DNA of 64,000 nt. It comes from Ectocarpus siliculosus. Its lineage: Eukaryota > Sar > Phaeophyceae > Ectocarpales > Ectocarpaceae. The notes under the pieces are model-generated. The model was not told the origin of the DNA. It searched no databases and saw only the letters and a list, made by a program, of their open reading frames with translations. The position numbers and the translations under genes were made by a program. Shown in pieces: positions 1-13,127 of the stretch. The stretch's first letter is position 1. Each line of letters begins with the position of its first letter. The stretch covers positions 3,446 to 67,445 of the forward strand of contig FN648650.1 in assembly GCA_000310025.1 (NCBI GenBank), in the 5' to 3' direction.

Positions 1-1271
1 CGAGACGAGACGCCGAAAGCGTTCCGGATCCTGGGAGTGACACGGCCATGGTGTACTAGACCGTATTGTCGTAGTTTGTGAAAGTTCGACCGATTGACTG
101 CACTTTGAACCCCTCTGTTGTCCGTTTTGTTTATGTTGTCCAACAATTAGTGCTTGCCCCATTTTAAATAATGGCTGCTTGATTGCTAGCTTACTCCCTG
201 TTGTTCGACATTTTTGTTGCTCCCCATAAACGATCGCTTGTAATACTCAACCCGTCTCTCTTGACCACCTATTTTAGCTCTAAATTCTCAACGATTTTTC
301 TGAACGACAGCTATCGTTTACTCTATTGCCGTTCGGGCGTGAAACGAACTTGTCCACCGTACAACCCAGCCTCTCCTTGTTGGTTCGGGAACAAGGCGGG
401 GAGGGGACTCATTTTGGGTACGGAAATTCACGTACGACTCCCCTCCCTTGTGCTTTTCACTCTTGCCCGACGAATCCCCCCCCTTTTCTTTTTTTTTCAC
501 AAACTTTTCGCGTAGCTGCGCAAATGACATATTGCATGTGCCCCAATGATAAATGGCACGAGCCTACATGATAGGCATGTTTCTGCAAGGTGATAAATGG
601 CATGTGCCTGAATGATTGGTGGCGTGAACGAAAATGATGGATGCCATGTGCCTAAATGATAATCGTATATGAGCGTGTCTTTCGGACCCTCTGGGCGACG
701 ATGGGGAGCTACAGCACTGTGACGACTTCCTCTTACGTTACACTACACGGAGGTGAACCATCCATTGTTGTATTGTTGGATGCCGCCCCTTGTCCCCTGT
801 CTCTCTTCGCTCCCCTTCGACGAAGAGATTTAGCGGTCGTCCCGTTTGTCTTTTGGTATACCGTACGGTGGAAGGGAGCGTTGAAGCCACCGCTAAGCAC
901 GACATGTTTGATTGACGCGAGCTGTTTCCGACGAAAATCTCACGACCCCATCCGGTGCTTTTCATTTCTGCTCAAGCTCCCCGACAGGTCGTACAATACA
1001 ATATGAAACGAAATGAAATGAAGCCTTGCAGATCTGATCGCTTTCACTCATCACACCTTTTCCCGCCGTACCCTTCCCGCTGTACCCCGTTTCCAAGGGC
1101 TTTGTGATGCCGCCCCCCCGCCCATCACTTCAAGCAGCGTTAATCGGTAGTCACTATAACAGCAGTTCCAACATGGCGGTTTCCGACATCATCAGAGGAG
1201 TTGACTCCCGCCCGCCCTTGTGTCGATGTTTGTTGCTTGCTTGCGTCGTTTTGCCTGTTTTGTTTCTCCAG
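1..1271. other. No confident gene; flank and probable introns of the acyltransferase gene
   Basis: I see no exon here that I can support. Upstream exons of the acyltransferase gene that ends at 1931 should lie here or left of the window, but none could be matched by phase or motif. The open frames present are short and carry no recognisable domain. A short degenerate repeat at 525-662 is listed separately. Confidence 0.4.
525..662. repeat. Degenerate ~30-bp tandem repeat
   Basis: The words GATAAATGGCA, CATGTGCCT and AATGAT recur four or five times at roughly 30-bp spacing, with substitutions between copies. This looks like a decayed minisatellite in non-coding DNA. No function can be read from it. 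Confidence 0.55.
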
Positions 1272-1931
1272 ACGGTGTCCAACGTCCCTGGTCCCCAGGA
1301 GCCCGTGAGACTCGCGGGAGTTGGGATGAAGAGGATCCATTTCGCGTTCTCGAACATCATGCCACAGGTGTGCTGTTTTTCAATGACGGAGGGGGGGGTA
1401 TCCTCTGGTGTTTGAGCTGTTGTGTGGCTATCCAGTATCGCTTTTGTGTTTGTTCCTCGATGGTGGTTGCTGTTGTTTTGGTCATGTAAGTTGTTGACGT
1501 CTCTGTCTCTCGTGTTGCTCTTTCGTGTTCGTATGTCTGTTGCTGTTGTTATTGATGATGATGCTGCCGTCGATCCCATTCCGTATTGGTTCTTTCACCG
1601 TCCTTGAACCCGCCGCCTCTTGACCTTCACCTTCACAATCACGACCCTCTCCCTTACCATCACAACGCGATTCCTACATACGTTTCCTACATCCTATACC
1701 TGGTAGGTGGGTGCCGTAAGCCTGGACGGCAAGCTATCCGTCAACTTCGTCATCGACCCCATCTCTGTCCCAGACAGCTTCACGCTGTCGGCCCACTTCC
1801 TCGACGAACTAGAGGCCCTCGCGGCTGGTCTGGGCGTGGAGATCTCCGGAGACATGTCGGCGCTAAGGACGCAGGCAGACGCGCTCACCCGCGTGATGGA
1901 AGCCGCCCTCACTGCCCCGATGTCGTACTAG
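1272..1931 (+). CDS. WS/DGAT-type O-acyltransferase, 3' end (last two exons)
   Basis: This is the C-terminal part of a wax-ester synthase/diacylglycerol acyltransferase-like protein, a family that esterifies fatty acyl-CoA to alcohols or diacylglycerol to make storage lipid. Exon 1272-1367 follows a CAG acceptor and ends at CAG/gtgtgc. It encodes a segment with the family signature SNVPGPQEPVRLAG, corresponding to the (T/S)NVPGP motif that opens the C-terminal WSD (DUF1298) domain. A 339-bp intron follows. Exon 1707-1931 starts after TAG, keeps phase 0, and encodes GAVSLDGKLSVNFVIDP and an aspartate/helix-rich end typical of this domain, stopping at TAG 1929-1931. The catalytic HHxxxDG half is not visible and must lie in exons further upstream. 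The family call rests on motif resemblance. The splice junctions are inferred but agree in phase. Confidence 0.7.
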
Positions 1932-1963
1932 GGTTTTAGGGTTAGGGTTACCCTAACCCTAAG
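1932..1963. repeat. Head-to-head telomeric repeat palindrome
   Basis: Immediately after the acyltransferase stop codon the sequence carries TTAGGGTTAGGG (1936-1947), a TTA spacer, then CCCTAACCCTAA (1951-1962), its exact reverse complement. It is an interstitial telomere-type tract in inverted orientation and lies in the presumed 3' UTR. It could be a scar of break repair or telomerase healing, or a chance palindrome of a common word. Confidence 0.8.
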
Positions 1964-3601
1964 ACAGTACAACCGTTTTTTGGCGTGTGGGCCACGCATA
2001 GTGCCTTGAAGTCAGCTAGCGGTGAGACGTGTTCGCGTAGCGGCACGTCCTTTTAGATGAACCGTTTTTGGCGTCTGAGCTATGTATGGCACCTGGAAGG
2101 TCTGTAATGAGCGAACGGTGGAATATGGTCTGTACGTGTAGTGAGTGGCAGTAGCGGTATGGCCGACGCGAGGTAAAATTGTCTCTGTTGGTTTATCAAG
2201 TCCCGACGAAGTATTGTATGCCGCGGCGGGAAGGTGAAAAGTATGAGGTATGAACACATTGTAGAGCGCGCCGCGCTCTTGGGGAAGCACAGGCAGGTGC
2301 TCGAGCGCATGTAGAACACAGTATAGCCGCGCTTTTGTTCTCTGGCGGCGTGCCAACTTGATTGAACAATAGAGATGGGGGGGGTCGGTGCTGGCCCCGG
2401 GCGAAGGCAAGGGACCGTTCATTCCACCGTTTCCTTCGTAGGCACAGAAGGGTGCCACTCATAACTGCGAGGATAGAGGATAGATGTTTGCTCTTTGGCG
2501 TGCGCGCGATTGTTTTTCGTTTGGGAGCTAAACCATGGAAATGTCTTCGGTTTTCTTTGCCGTGAATGCCCTCATGGTACGGACAAGGGGGTGCCATCTC
2601 TGACCAGGGACTGTAGTATTGATTGATGGCTAACTGCTCTGGCCCACCTTTGTGTGACGCCACAGCAGTATTGTACTTTGCTGCCATCACGAAGTCCATC
2701 GTGGTTGTGCGGGACCAGGTGTATTAGATGTGTTCATGGCTGCTGACGATTCATTCCCGCGTACTGTGGACTATGCCATGGTATGCCCACAGCCTCTTTT
2801 CCAGTCCAAGAGGAGTTTTGGAGTCATTCAGTCGCGGTTGTATCGATTGCCTGGTTCGAAGGAAAAAACAGGATGGAGCTCGAACTCACAAGGTTTAGTC
2901 CTGGAAGTAAGGCCCAACGAAGATATACTACTGAAAAGCGCGATGACTGCGCTGACTCGTGGTCCAGTGGTCATTGTGGTTGTCCACAGATACCAGCGAA
3001 ATAAATCCACCACCTCCTTTTTTCGACTGCGGTGTGCGTCGTGAATGGTGTTTGCAGAAGCTGCTACAACAGTCGCAAGCAGTGATGCACTACTTTCACT
3101 CTAGATTACACCTGCATTATACCGCGTGTGCTGGGCGTTTTTGCTTCGAGAGGCAACGATTGGCAGCTCCATTGATGTTGCTCTTGTTGCCCGTGCAAGA
3201 GGCATGTCCGTCGTCAGGTGTGGGCTATAGGTCGAGAGGGGACAAGCAGAGTGAGAATGTGAGTGACATATCTGGGACTGCTGTGATTCATCGTCGAGGC
3301 GAACGCAGCTAGCTGTATCTGTACCAACCTCCAACTCTCCGTGCTGCTCTTCCCGCACATCCCGCGCATCTTCAAGAAGTATCAGCTAGTTTTCAGAGTA
3401 CAGAGTACAGTCGGACGACAGCTAGCCGATTGAGAGAGAGGTTAGAGGTCTGGGACTTTGGCATACATCGGGGTTTCCCCTTTTTCGTTGGCGTGAAGAT
3501 CGTTTCCCCGCACGCGCGTCCTTGGGATGGCGGTCAAAAAAACACACGACAGAAAACAAAAAGCAAATCTCACACGTGCTGTTATCCAATGCCTCCTGCA
3601 G
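1964..3601. other. No gene seen
   Basis: Both strands were read here. Only short open frames without domain signatures are present. The 5' exons of the next gene (first placed exon at 3602, entering in mid-codon) probably lie in this stretch but could not be identified. Confidence 0.4.
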
Positions 3602-6600
3602 TTGACCTTGAACTGGAGCTGCGAAGGCTAGGCTGCGTTGATGGTGTCCTTGGCCTCCTTCGTCGGCGTTCCATAAACGAATCTGATCATGTCTACGCTG
3701 ACAGAATCCAGCTGGGGGCAGCCTTGCTCGCATGCAAGCTCGATCTCCGCGCTGCACCTACAAAATGCGGCGCAACCGCCATTGCGGCAGGAAGAGGCGG
3801 TGCCGGCGGAGATGAGGAAGGTAGCGCGTTGGCAGCCTCCTGGGGCGAAGAAGCTCTTGCTTCGGTACTAACCCTAGTTGTACAAGGTGGGTGGTGCTTT
3901 CGGTCCCCAATTTCAATAGCACGGCAGCAAATCCGGCCGTACATATGGGTTGTATCAGCTGGTATGTTGTATGTCATGGAAGTCTGTATTTGTGCAAGCG
4001 GCCTGCAGCATGTACGATGTTCTCCGTTCAGGATCATATGCATACGCCAACGGTGACCAAGTCTGTTTCGATGATCGATTACTCCGCGACCAGTGTACAC
4101 CGTTGTGCTACTCACAGACAACTGCTGCATCGGAGGGATGCTTGCGATGCGACTTTCCTCTCTGTCAATGCGCGTGGCCGCTCCTCGGACGTCGTACTCT
4201 CCGAAGGTAGTTGTTCATCGAAGGTTCGGGACATCTTGTTCCGCCTTTTGGCCAAGCTTGGGCGATGCGCCGTCGAGGCGGATGTGGCGTCGCAGCTGTT
4301 CGACCTGCTATCCGATAACTATGCTAGGAACGATCAAGAATGTAGGTGGTTATAGAGATGACATTCACCCACCGATACTGCTCGATTATGTAGTTATTGT
4401 GAGGTACGGCCTGTTTTGTTGCAAGCAACCACGAAGGGGAGTCCTTGCCGAGGTTGAATTGAAAGCAATCTGCACGTTCGTAGCTATCCTGGCCTGGCTC
4501 AATTGAAACGTTTGTTTCCACAAATATAGTCTTGGTGGGGTCCCGGGTGAACCCTCAGTATTGCTGATCGAGTGTGTCTGAGAATAATCCGAAGTCATGC
4601 ACGTTCCCTCAGCCAGTGGTACTATCCATCGCTCTGGGGCATGGTATGTACTGCTGTACGTACAGAACAACTACGATTGTATCGGCCAATCAAGGGGGGT
4701 AATTAAGCGCCCTCTCTGAAAAAAATATTTCTCGCGCCGCAGGCTGTCGACATGTATCCCGCGCGTTGGCCCTAGGCCTGCACGAGAGCGAGGATTGCGC
4801 TAAGGCGTTCGCGCACGACGAGCACCGCGTGACCACCCTGCTAGCGATCGTCTTTCCAGGCGGTCAGGTGAAGATCCTAGGCGATCATGGCAATGTCGCG
4901 GCATCATCGGGTACTGTTGATGCTGCTGCTACTGCTACTTCCGCTTCTTTGGGGAGTCTTGGGGCGGAGACATCCATCGGCGACTACGAGACACGCGAGA
5001 ACGCCCTGAGCTGCATTTACAGCATTGTCCAGGTGAACCTCGTGATGCCCCGCAGATTACTGCACGACGGTACCACACCTTGGAAGGGTGACCTGTGGTA
5101 TAATGGCTGTGAACAGCTCTGGAGTTTCGGATGACCGCTTGTTTTGCTCTCTGTGGTTGGGGTGTCTATGATACGTCCTGAGGCATCGTGGTACGCAATC
5201 TTCTGCAGCTGCGACCGCGTGGTTGCATCCAACAGCGCCAAGTTTTGAAGACTCAGTTTCGATTTTCGTTGGCCTCGGAAACCACTAAGCCATGAAATAA
5301 TACTTTGGCGACATCATGGACCGGCAAACCTCACAGAGGTTACCCATTGACTCAAGCTTTTTTGCACATACGCGAGCAGGCAGACGCCACTGCTGTCGAG
5401 AGCATTCAGAGCGCAAGAGGGCTTTGGCCATTGTTCGTCCTGGCCATGGGGGAGGAGCCAGCTTCCGGTGGTAAGCTGGTACCCCGGATGGTCTATTGTA
5501 ATGCTCAGCACACCATCTAGCCAGGCGTCCCTTCCAAAAACCTCCCTCGCATGCGCTTTTTGCATGGATTTGAATGGAAACGTTCCTAGCCTGCTTTTGA
5601 CACATCGTAAGCGGTGAGGGGGTAGGCGAAACCCTCGAGCTTAGCGGCAACAACACAGTTTGGCCTTCTCAAGGTGCCACCTAAAGCATTGTTCATGGCA
5701 GTGTTCCAAAGATGATGCCTTGCGCGCCGTAGACAGGACAGTTGACTTGGCACCGCAGCCCTGAGAGGCTCAACCTCGATGCTGTTTCTCAAACGTGATT
5801 GGTCTTATCTGTATACTTTCCAAAAGAAGCCTCGTTCAACATGGCATACACGACGTGAACGAAAGCCGTACTAATGGAAAACGCCAACGGTTTAGCTCAA
5901 TCCCTCCGGTTCCATTGGACTTTAGATATTGCGATGACAAAGATGACGCTGATAGCAACGATGAAACTTCGGTCTGATGATCTATGCTGCATCTCCCTTC
6001 TAACAACTCGAAGACGGTGATGGCTTATCTGCGCGGGAAGGACAAGGCAACCACCGCCGACCGCGCACGAGTATGCCGGGACCGCGCCTATTTCCTTCAC
6101 GAAGAAACTCCACGACATCTACCGTTGTCTCCTTTGCCGCCTCGGACGGTGGTAGCGGTGGGCGTGACGGTATCGGTGTCAAAAGACCTATGACGACAGG
6201 AGCATGGACTCCGGCGAGGAGCCCTTTGGTCCCCGACAAGGCAGCATCGGGGTCAGCGACAGCGGCGGATTTGAAGTCTTGGGGGGAACGGGGTCTGCCG
6301 CGAAGAGGCGGTCAAGCTACGGGACGTGACGGTGGAGGCGGTGTCAGCCGTCGCGGAGCGCCAGCCTCCGAAAATCCCGACGCGGCAAACCCGCCGCCTC
6401 CCGGTACGGCAACAGAGGAGTCGACGGCGACGCCGTCACCACCACCACCGCTAAGCGAAGGCGGACTACGGACGGCGGGGGGAGGACACGAAGCGCAGCC
6501 TGCGCTATCGGCGTCGTCGCCTCGTGCAATTGCGGTCGACGCGGTTTTCAGCGGCGGCGGCGAGGGAGGCCGCGGGGGAGGTGTGACTCGGCGTGACAAG

Positions 6601-9600
6601 CCGCTAACGTTGTTGGCGGCGTCAATCCTCCTCGCAGGTCTTCGGGGAGGCGCGCATCGTCTGGCAACGGTAAAATTAGGACGAGGAGGACGAGGAGGAG
6701 GAGGAGGAGGGGGAGGAGGAGGAGGAGCATCGAAGCAGCCGACAGGCAGCAGAGAGGGAGCGTCAAGTGGAAGCAAGCGAAACTCTCGTCGATCTACCAC
6801 CGGCCGGAAGGTGGGAGGAGGAGGGGAATCAGCGGCAGCAGTGGCGGGAGTGGAATCGTCATCCCGGGGGCGGATGGGCGAACAGCCGCCACCACCGCCG
6901 GGGCCGCCGCATGCCAGGCGACGAAGCCGCAAGATTGGACGGCGCCCGCAAGGTGCTGGTACCACGATAGCGGGTGCTGCGCAGGAAGGCGACGGAGAAA
7001 GCAAGGGAAAGACGCCGCGGCGGGCGCGAGGCAAGAGACGCTCATTGTCCTGGCGTAGGGGAAGGCAGGCACGACAGGAGGCCACGATCGATCCCACAGA
7101 ATCCAGCGGGACTGTCCCTACTCGGGAGCCACCCGACCTTGGACGCACCCCCGTGGGTGATCAGCCCCCTTCCTGTGTTGATGGGGTTGGCGCGGACGTC
7201 TTGAGTGCCCCCGCACGCCATGAGCGCAGTAGAGCCGAACGCCTGACGGCGCTGCAGAGACATGGTCGGCGTGGAGGGGAGAGAACTGGTGCCGTATTTT
7301 CGGAGCTAGAGCGTCTCGGCGCCGTCCAAAGAGTACCCGTACTGCTCGACGCACACTGTCCGTTTCAGCAAGAACTGGGGGTGGTTATCTTGGAGCGTGG
7401 GATTGAGGAGCTGGAGGGGTGGGCGTACGTGGGCCGCGGCGAGGAAGGGGCTGCGGACGAGACCGGCAAGCAAGATGCGAGAAGAAGGCATGGCACCAAC
7501 TCTGCTCGCCGGAGCAGGCTGTCTCGAGTGTCTACGGTTTACTCTCCCGCAAGTGCAGTAGAGACGTGGCCTGTTGAAGACACAACACACGTTCGAATAT
7601 TCCAAAAGCTAGTGTGGTTGCCGTTTAGTTCGTGAACGTCTTTAGACCCGTTCATTTCCGCACTGCAATCTGCCTCTGTTCTTGCGTCATCGCCACCAGC
7701 AAGCCAAGACGGTCCTGTCCAACCACGGAAACTGTATTTTGTCTACCTCGTAGGGGGCTGCTTAGCATCGTAAGATAGCTTCTCCGAGAAGGAGCATCAC
7801 GGAGATATGCGTTTATTTTCGAAGCGCTCACCCGACAACACCTCGTTCTCACTCTCACTCCCTGCTTTGGTCCTGCTGCCCCCTGTCTCCACACACATCT
7901 CCGACGCGCTCAATGTTACATCCAGGCACTCGTCGTCAGCGGCCTCGACGACGATCAAGCACAAGCGCGAGCGTCAACAGCAGCTCGTCCGCGCGGGAAG
8001 CGGGACATTGCTCCGGTCCCTGTGCTGGTTGCTCCTGCACCAGCGCCGGGGCGTCTCGGACGGAGCCGCGGCAATCCTGCTAGCCTTAGCCGCGACGCTG
8101 ACCTCCACCCCAAACAACACCCACCTCAAACACGCCGTCCACGACGGCCCTGCCGCGTGGGTCGTTATCGACCTCATCGAGCAAGGCTGTGTGCCGATCC
8201 TCAGGATGGCCGGGGGAGGGGTCGCTCCTTCTACCTTGGAGGCGGAGGTGGAAGGAGGGGGCGGGAGTATCGTCTCCAGGCAGGCCGCGAGAGTGATCCT
8301 CGAGGCCGTTGTTGCGGAGGCGTGTGGGCGGCACGCCGGGCGGCTCGTGCGCTCCGTGATGTCGTCGGGCAGCCGGAAGCTGCGCGCGAACGTGGCACTT
8401 GGGCTGACCGTCTTGTCGGCCGGGACAGGAGGAGTGTTGGGAAGAGAAGTGAGAACCCTATTGATGATGATGTTGTTGTTGTTGTTGGTTGTTGGTTGGT
8501 TGCGCTCTGTTTGGTGTTTTGGTCTTCTTGTCGTCAAGGACATGCTCCCCACACCTTTGAGAATGCAACGTGTCGGGCCTTCGAAACCGAACTTCGGTTG
8601 GAATTATCGGCCAGGCTGCGCCGGCCCCTCCCATACGAAGCCCAAACCTTCGCTTAAGCCTCACAACTCGTGGGTCGAACGTCTGAGTCAGAGTCAGGGT
8701 CGGTACCAGGCGAGACTGCTCCACTTGGCGGTTTGACGACAGGCTGTCATCCAGCAACGATTACAGCTGCTTGAAGCCTGCCGATAACACAGCGACGCTC
8801 CTCGTCGGCAATATCCCGACGTTCTCCGGTGTTTGATTCCTCATGCAAGCCCTGTCCTGCGTGTTAGAGGAGGCCCGGTGCCACTGCTGGGAATCGCTCT
8901 TGGTGACGCAGGAACTTCGAGCGGTCTTCCGTTCGACAATAGTCGTGCGTCGGTTGTGGGAAAGGGGTCACCTGCCGATGGATGCCTGTTTCGATTCCAT
9001 TGCAACCTCCAGCAATTGTTCATATTCATTGCACACCCACCACGATCGCACGTAAGGCGGTTTTAACGCATGCAACCGTAACATGTCGACGTCCGATAAA
9101 TTTCCCGTCGGGCGTTCCTATGAAATTGTCACTCATGATATATCCCTGTATCGGCGGAGGCTGCGGGGGGTTCATAGCGAGGACGTCACCATAGACACGT
9201 TGCTGCTGGGGCTCTTTGTTGGTGCCGACTTTACCGAGATCTTCTGGGGTGACAGCCCCCCCCCCCCCTCTAAACGCCTGATCGGAACTCCTGTCGCTAG
9301 GCCTATACTCCTCGTTTAAAACTCAGATGAATGTGCGATACACTCATGAACGACAGTAGTTTTCGGCCATTCGTCTGTCTCTAGCTTGTTTGGCCGGTAC
9401 TGGAGGCTTTACGTAGAGATCGCGACCGGCCGTGGAGAAAAAAATCGCTACATCATCACCATCAACGACAACAATATCACCACGTTACTGTCCTCTGCTT
9501 CTGCAGGCCTGGGAGTTGTTTGTGACCGGCGGCGCGCTACCCGCTGTCCTCGGGATGCTGCGCTCCCCCACTGGCCGCCCCGCCGCTGTGTCGTTCCTGA

Positions 9601-12600
9601 GGACGGTTTCCGCCCTGCTAGGGGGGGATCCCGCACCCCAGAACATATTCTCAGAGGGGGTGGTGTACTACGAGGGGAAAGGAGGAGGGTACAGCCGTGA
9701 GGGGTGGGCGGATGGCGGCGGTTTAGCTGGCCCTTCCGAGAGGTGCGTGTGGGTCTCCGGGGTGATGTTGTCTTCTCGCACGAATTTCGTCTCTTGAACG
9801 ACGAATAGGGGAGGGTGAGTGCGAAGAAACAGCAACAGCTTTGATACAGTAGTGTGTTTTGTCTTTGGCGGCTCGGAGGCGAGAACTGGAAAGTGGGGGG
9901 CCGAGCTCCCCAGCGCATATAGTGGCATAGTTTGTTGCAAAGCACTCTTGTACTCAGTGTTGCATGATTCTGCGTGCACATACATTGCCGTGGGAGGCGA
10001 AAGGAACGAGTAACCGGCAGGTATGTAGGGGTAGATGCTGGGACGTACGTGGAGGGAAGCTGCTCTGTGTGACACCGTGAACGCGTCGGAGATCATATTG
10101 TTTCCCGCCAATATCAATAACCATGTGATACCCGCGTAGGTTTTTGGCGTGGTGCTGTGCACGTTGACGAAACGCCCGCACCAAAGACGTGCACAAAAAT
10201 TATGACTTGCCAAGAGCTGACGCCTTTCGAACGCCAACCGCTTCGGAACGGCCAGGTAACCTTCAGAGTGTTCACTCCCACTACGTTTTCCGTCCTCTGT
10301 TCTGGTGAATGTCGTGTCATCGTTCCTACTGTGCCCACGGTGACCCAAGCGCCGACGAGGAAGAAGAAGACACCGTGGTTCTCGTGGTAGACCCGTTGAC
10401 ATGTCTGGAGAGGGAGAAGGGGATCTCAAGTGATCGAGGCGAGCATACGGAGGAAGAGGGCATCAAGATGGCCTGCCCGCCGCGAAAGGTGAGACGATTT
10501 CGCACGGTTCGCTCTCTCGTACATTTTGTCCATGCAGTGGGAGGAACTTTTCGCCTATCATTGTACAGGCCCAAGTTCTTTTCCGTGTGATGTTTTCAAA
10601 AATTGGGGAAAGAAGGAAAGCACCTGTACAGCGGGGAGTTGAACCATGGCCCGACCCAAGACGCAGAAAGTGCCAGATGAGACAAGGTGTGGCGAAGACG
10701 TTTAACCGCACGTATGTCATGTGTCGAGCTGTCATGTCCACTTGTACTTCATCCTGTGGTGGTGACGTACCCGTGTTTTCGTGGAGATGCACACACTGCA
10801 GTATCCATGCGCACAATGCCCAACCCATTGCCCTCGGAATACCTACAGACAGAATTTTTCATCTTTGACGCTCTCGTCCATCGGATGACCCGCGGCGCCT
10901 GACAACGGTGGGCTGAATTCAAGTGTAGAATGACAATCAACATCTCGGGATCAGCGATGATGTGTGGTCGGAGGAAATCGAGGCCTTTTCGTGACGAAAA
11001 CGAAACTCCTCCCCGATGAAACGCGACCCGTCCATCAATATTTTCGCGTGCAAGATACATCACGATACATCACGATACTATGAACAGTATTCTACTGCAA
11101 AATCTCACCTACTTTCGTTTGGGTGTAAACATAATTTTCTGCTCGCTGTTTCTTAACCCAAGGCCTGTCCGACAAAACTACGTCTGTGTGATTTGGCCTC
11201 TTTCTGACTCGAGGTTATCTGCCGGGCGTCTACCCGCCTGCGAGACGTGATCATCAACTCACCGGCGGGGGAACTTCCCCTGCTGCGTGGCCGTTACCGT
11301 ACCTGGGAAGAGGCGAGTATCCACCGGTGGCGTTGTATTCCTTTTCGTGTATTGTATCTGCTGGATTCAAATTCTGCCGTATTGCCAATGTGTAGGAAGC
11401 TCGCGTGCACCGGCTATCACCCTTGCGATCGCGGCGGCGCTCATCAAGCGGCAGTTAGTCCCTTGACCGGTGCTGTCAACACTTCTGAGCCCTAGAATGC
11501 GATCATTGCTTGTGTCTGGTCTTCTCCGTCGGCTGTGGAAGTTTTAGAATGGAGTCTCGATACGCATGGGGAGATCGCTAGTCCATGGCAATACCAACCG
11601 CCGAGGAACATTGCTGGTACGATGTGGGAGGACACCCGCTAAAAGGAAAGAACAAAAGAATCTACCCTTCGACGGGGAAGAAGTTTTCCGCGTACCCCGC
11701 AGCCCTCGTGGGTGTCCCGCTCTCTCGGTGCTGTGCATCCGAGTGAGACTTCCCCCGTTGTGGCTTTCGTTAACGTGCCCAATCGTGTGTGCCTTTAGGT
11801 GATGGCGCACATGGGGGCTCCTCACACTTTCACCGCCTCAGGCCCCGGCTACTCGACCGAGTTTTTGATGGAAATGTTCGTCCTGGCTGCCACGTTTAAC
11901 ATCGAGGTCGGTGGAACGACGGGACTAATGTCAAAAAAACAGATTCTTAACGCCGACGTCGTGGGTCGATTTCCGTATTCCCCGCCGCGTAGCTCTCAGA
12001 GCGGCGTGCATAGCCATAGCTGGTCAAACCTGTTCTCTTCTCCAGAATATGGCTATGTTCCTACTGAGGGCATCAGTTCCAGGGGCCCTGGTCCTGCTGT
12101 ATAGGTCCAATCCTTCTCATACAGGTATGTATGTAGCAGAATGACCCAGAAAGCGAACCAGCTTTTCACATAGATTTTCGGCACCAAACGAGGATAATTT
12201 ACATCTCAGACACCAGACAACGATTGGATACTTGACCCAAACCTTTGCCGACCTGTGCCATTCCTGGCACTACCAGCTGGCTGACTCTTGAAAGATCCTG
12301 GTGCACAGTAGTGCGTTTGCCGCCCTAAACATGAGTCCCAACACCGCAAGAAAATACCTACGATACATTAGTTCCCAACGAGCTATTGTAAGCCCCCCCT
12401 TACCCATGTCTCGCGCTGTCCCGTAATGACTCGGAAAACGGCACGATACGCGCAAAAGGACCAGGCCAACGGCTACGCTCACGAGCTGCTTCGACGGCTC
12501 GGCGTTCCTCTCGCCGGCGGTGGTGGTTCAGAGTCACCGACACCAAGGAGCACATCAACAACTCTTGCAGCCGCAGAGCTCTCTTCTAAGGATCCGATCA

Positions 12601-13127
12601 AGCCATTGAAAGACGCCGGCAGCAGCAGCAGCAGCAGCAGCATTGAAACCGGTGGAAGCGACACGACTAAAGGCGCCACAGAGATTGGGGCGAAAACTGT
12701 CAGACACAGCGGAGAGTGCGGAGAACCCTTGCCTCGTGATGGAACGGAGCAGGCAGAGGGAGAAGACCCGTTCCCAAGACCCTCGCAAGCAGGCACTGTT
12801 GAAGATGAGAACAGAGATATAAGTGATGGCAGTGGTGGCAACCGCAGCAGCAGCAGCAGTAGCAGTAGCAGCAACATAAGTAGCAGCAACATGAACGGCG
12901 GTCGCCACCGGGCAGACTCAACTGTCTTCGCGGTTCTAGAGGGGGGGCTCCGTTGCCGACACGACTGGCTGTGTGCGGAGGCGTTTCGAGAGACATCGGA
13001 GACGATAGGCAGTGGGGACGGGGAGGGGTTGCCGCCTTCCCCGCGCGAGCTGACGGCACTTCTCGGCCTGCTGCAGCAGGTCGTGTCGAACTTACGCGTT
13101 GCAGCAGAAGGTGAGAAGGAAGGATGA
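3602..13127 (+). CDS. Large helical-repeat (armadillo-like) protein, multi-exon, partly resolved
   Basis: Several exons join in consistent phase. The left block is 3602-3886, 4207-4341 and 4742-5032. The right block is roughly 7947-8448, 9507-9742, 10350-10488, 11799-11906 and 12459-13127 (stop TGA). Encoded segments are Leu/Ala-rich amphipathic helices, for example KVRDILFRLLAKLGRCAVEA and VTGGALPAVLGMLRSPTGRP, which resemble armadillo/HEAT helices. The last exon adds Ser-rich runs (AGC repeats near 12630 and 12845) and a Leu-rich C-terminus. The link between 5032 and about 7947 is not settled. That stretch is GC-rich and open in more than one frame, the longest being 6073-7635 (Gly/Arg/Pro-rich). 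The 5' end is also missing. Two genes rather than one cannot be excluded. No catalytic domain was seen, so a scaffold role would be a guess. Confidence 0.5.

Noticed and set aside
6312-7148. 278-codon minus-strand ORF rich in Pro and Arg
   Set aside because: It is the complement of a GC-rich plus-strand block and has the Pro/Arg composition expected of a shadow frame.
9083-9319. Frame starting MSTSDKFPVGRSYEIV as an exon of the armadillo-like gene
   Set aside because: No suitable splice borders, and exons 8448 and 9507 already join in phase without it.
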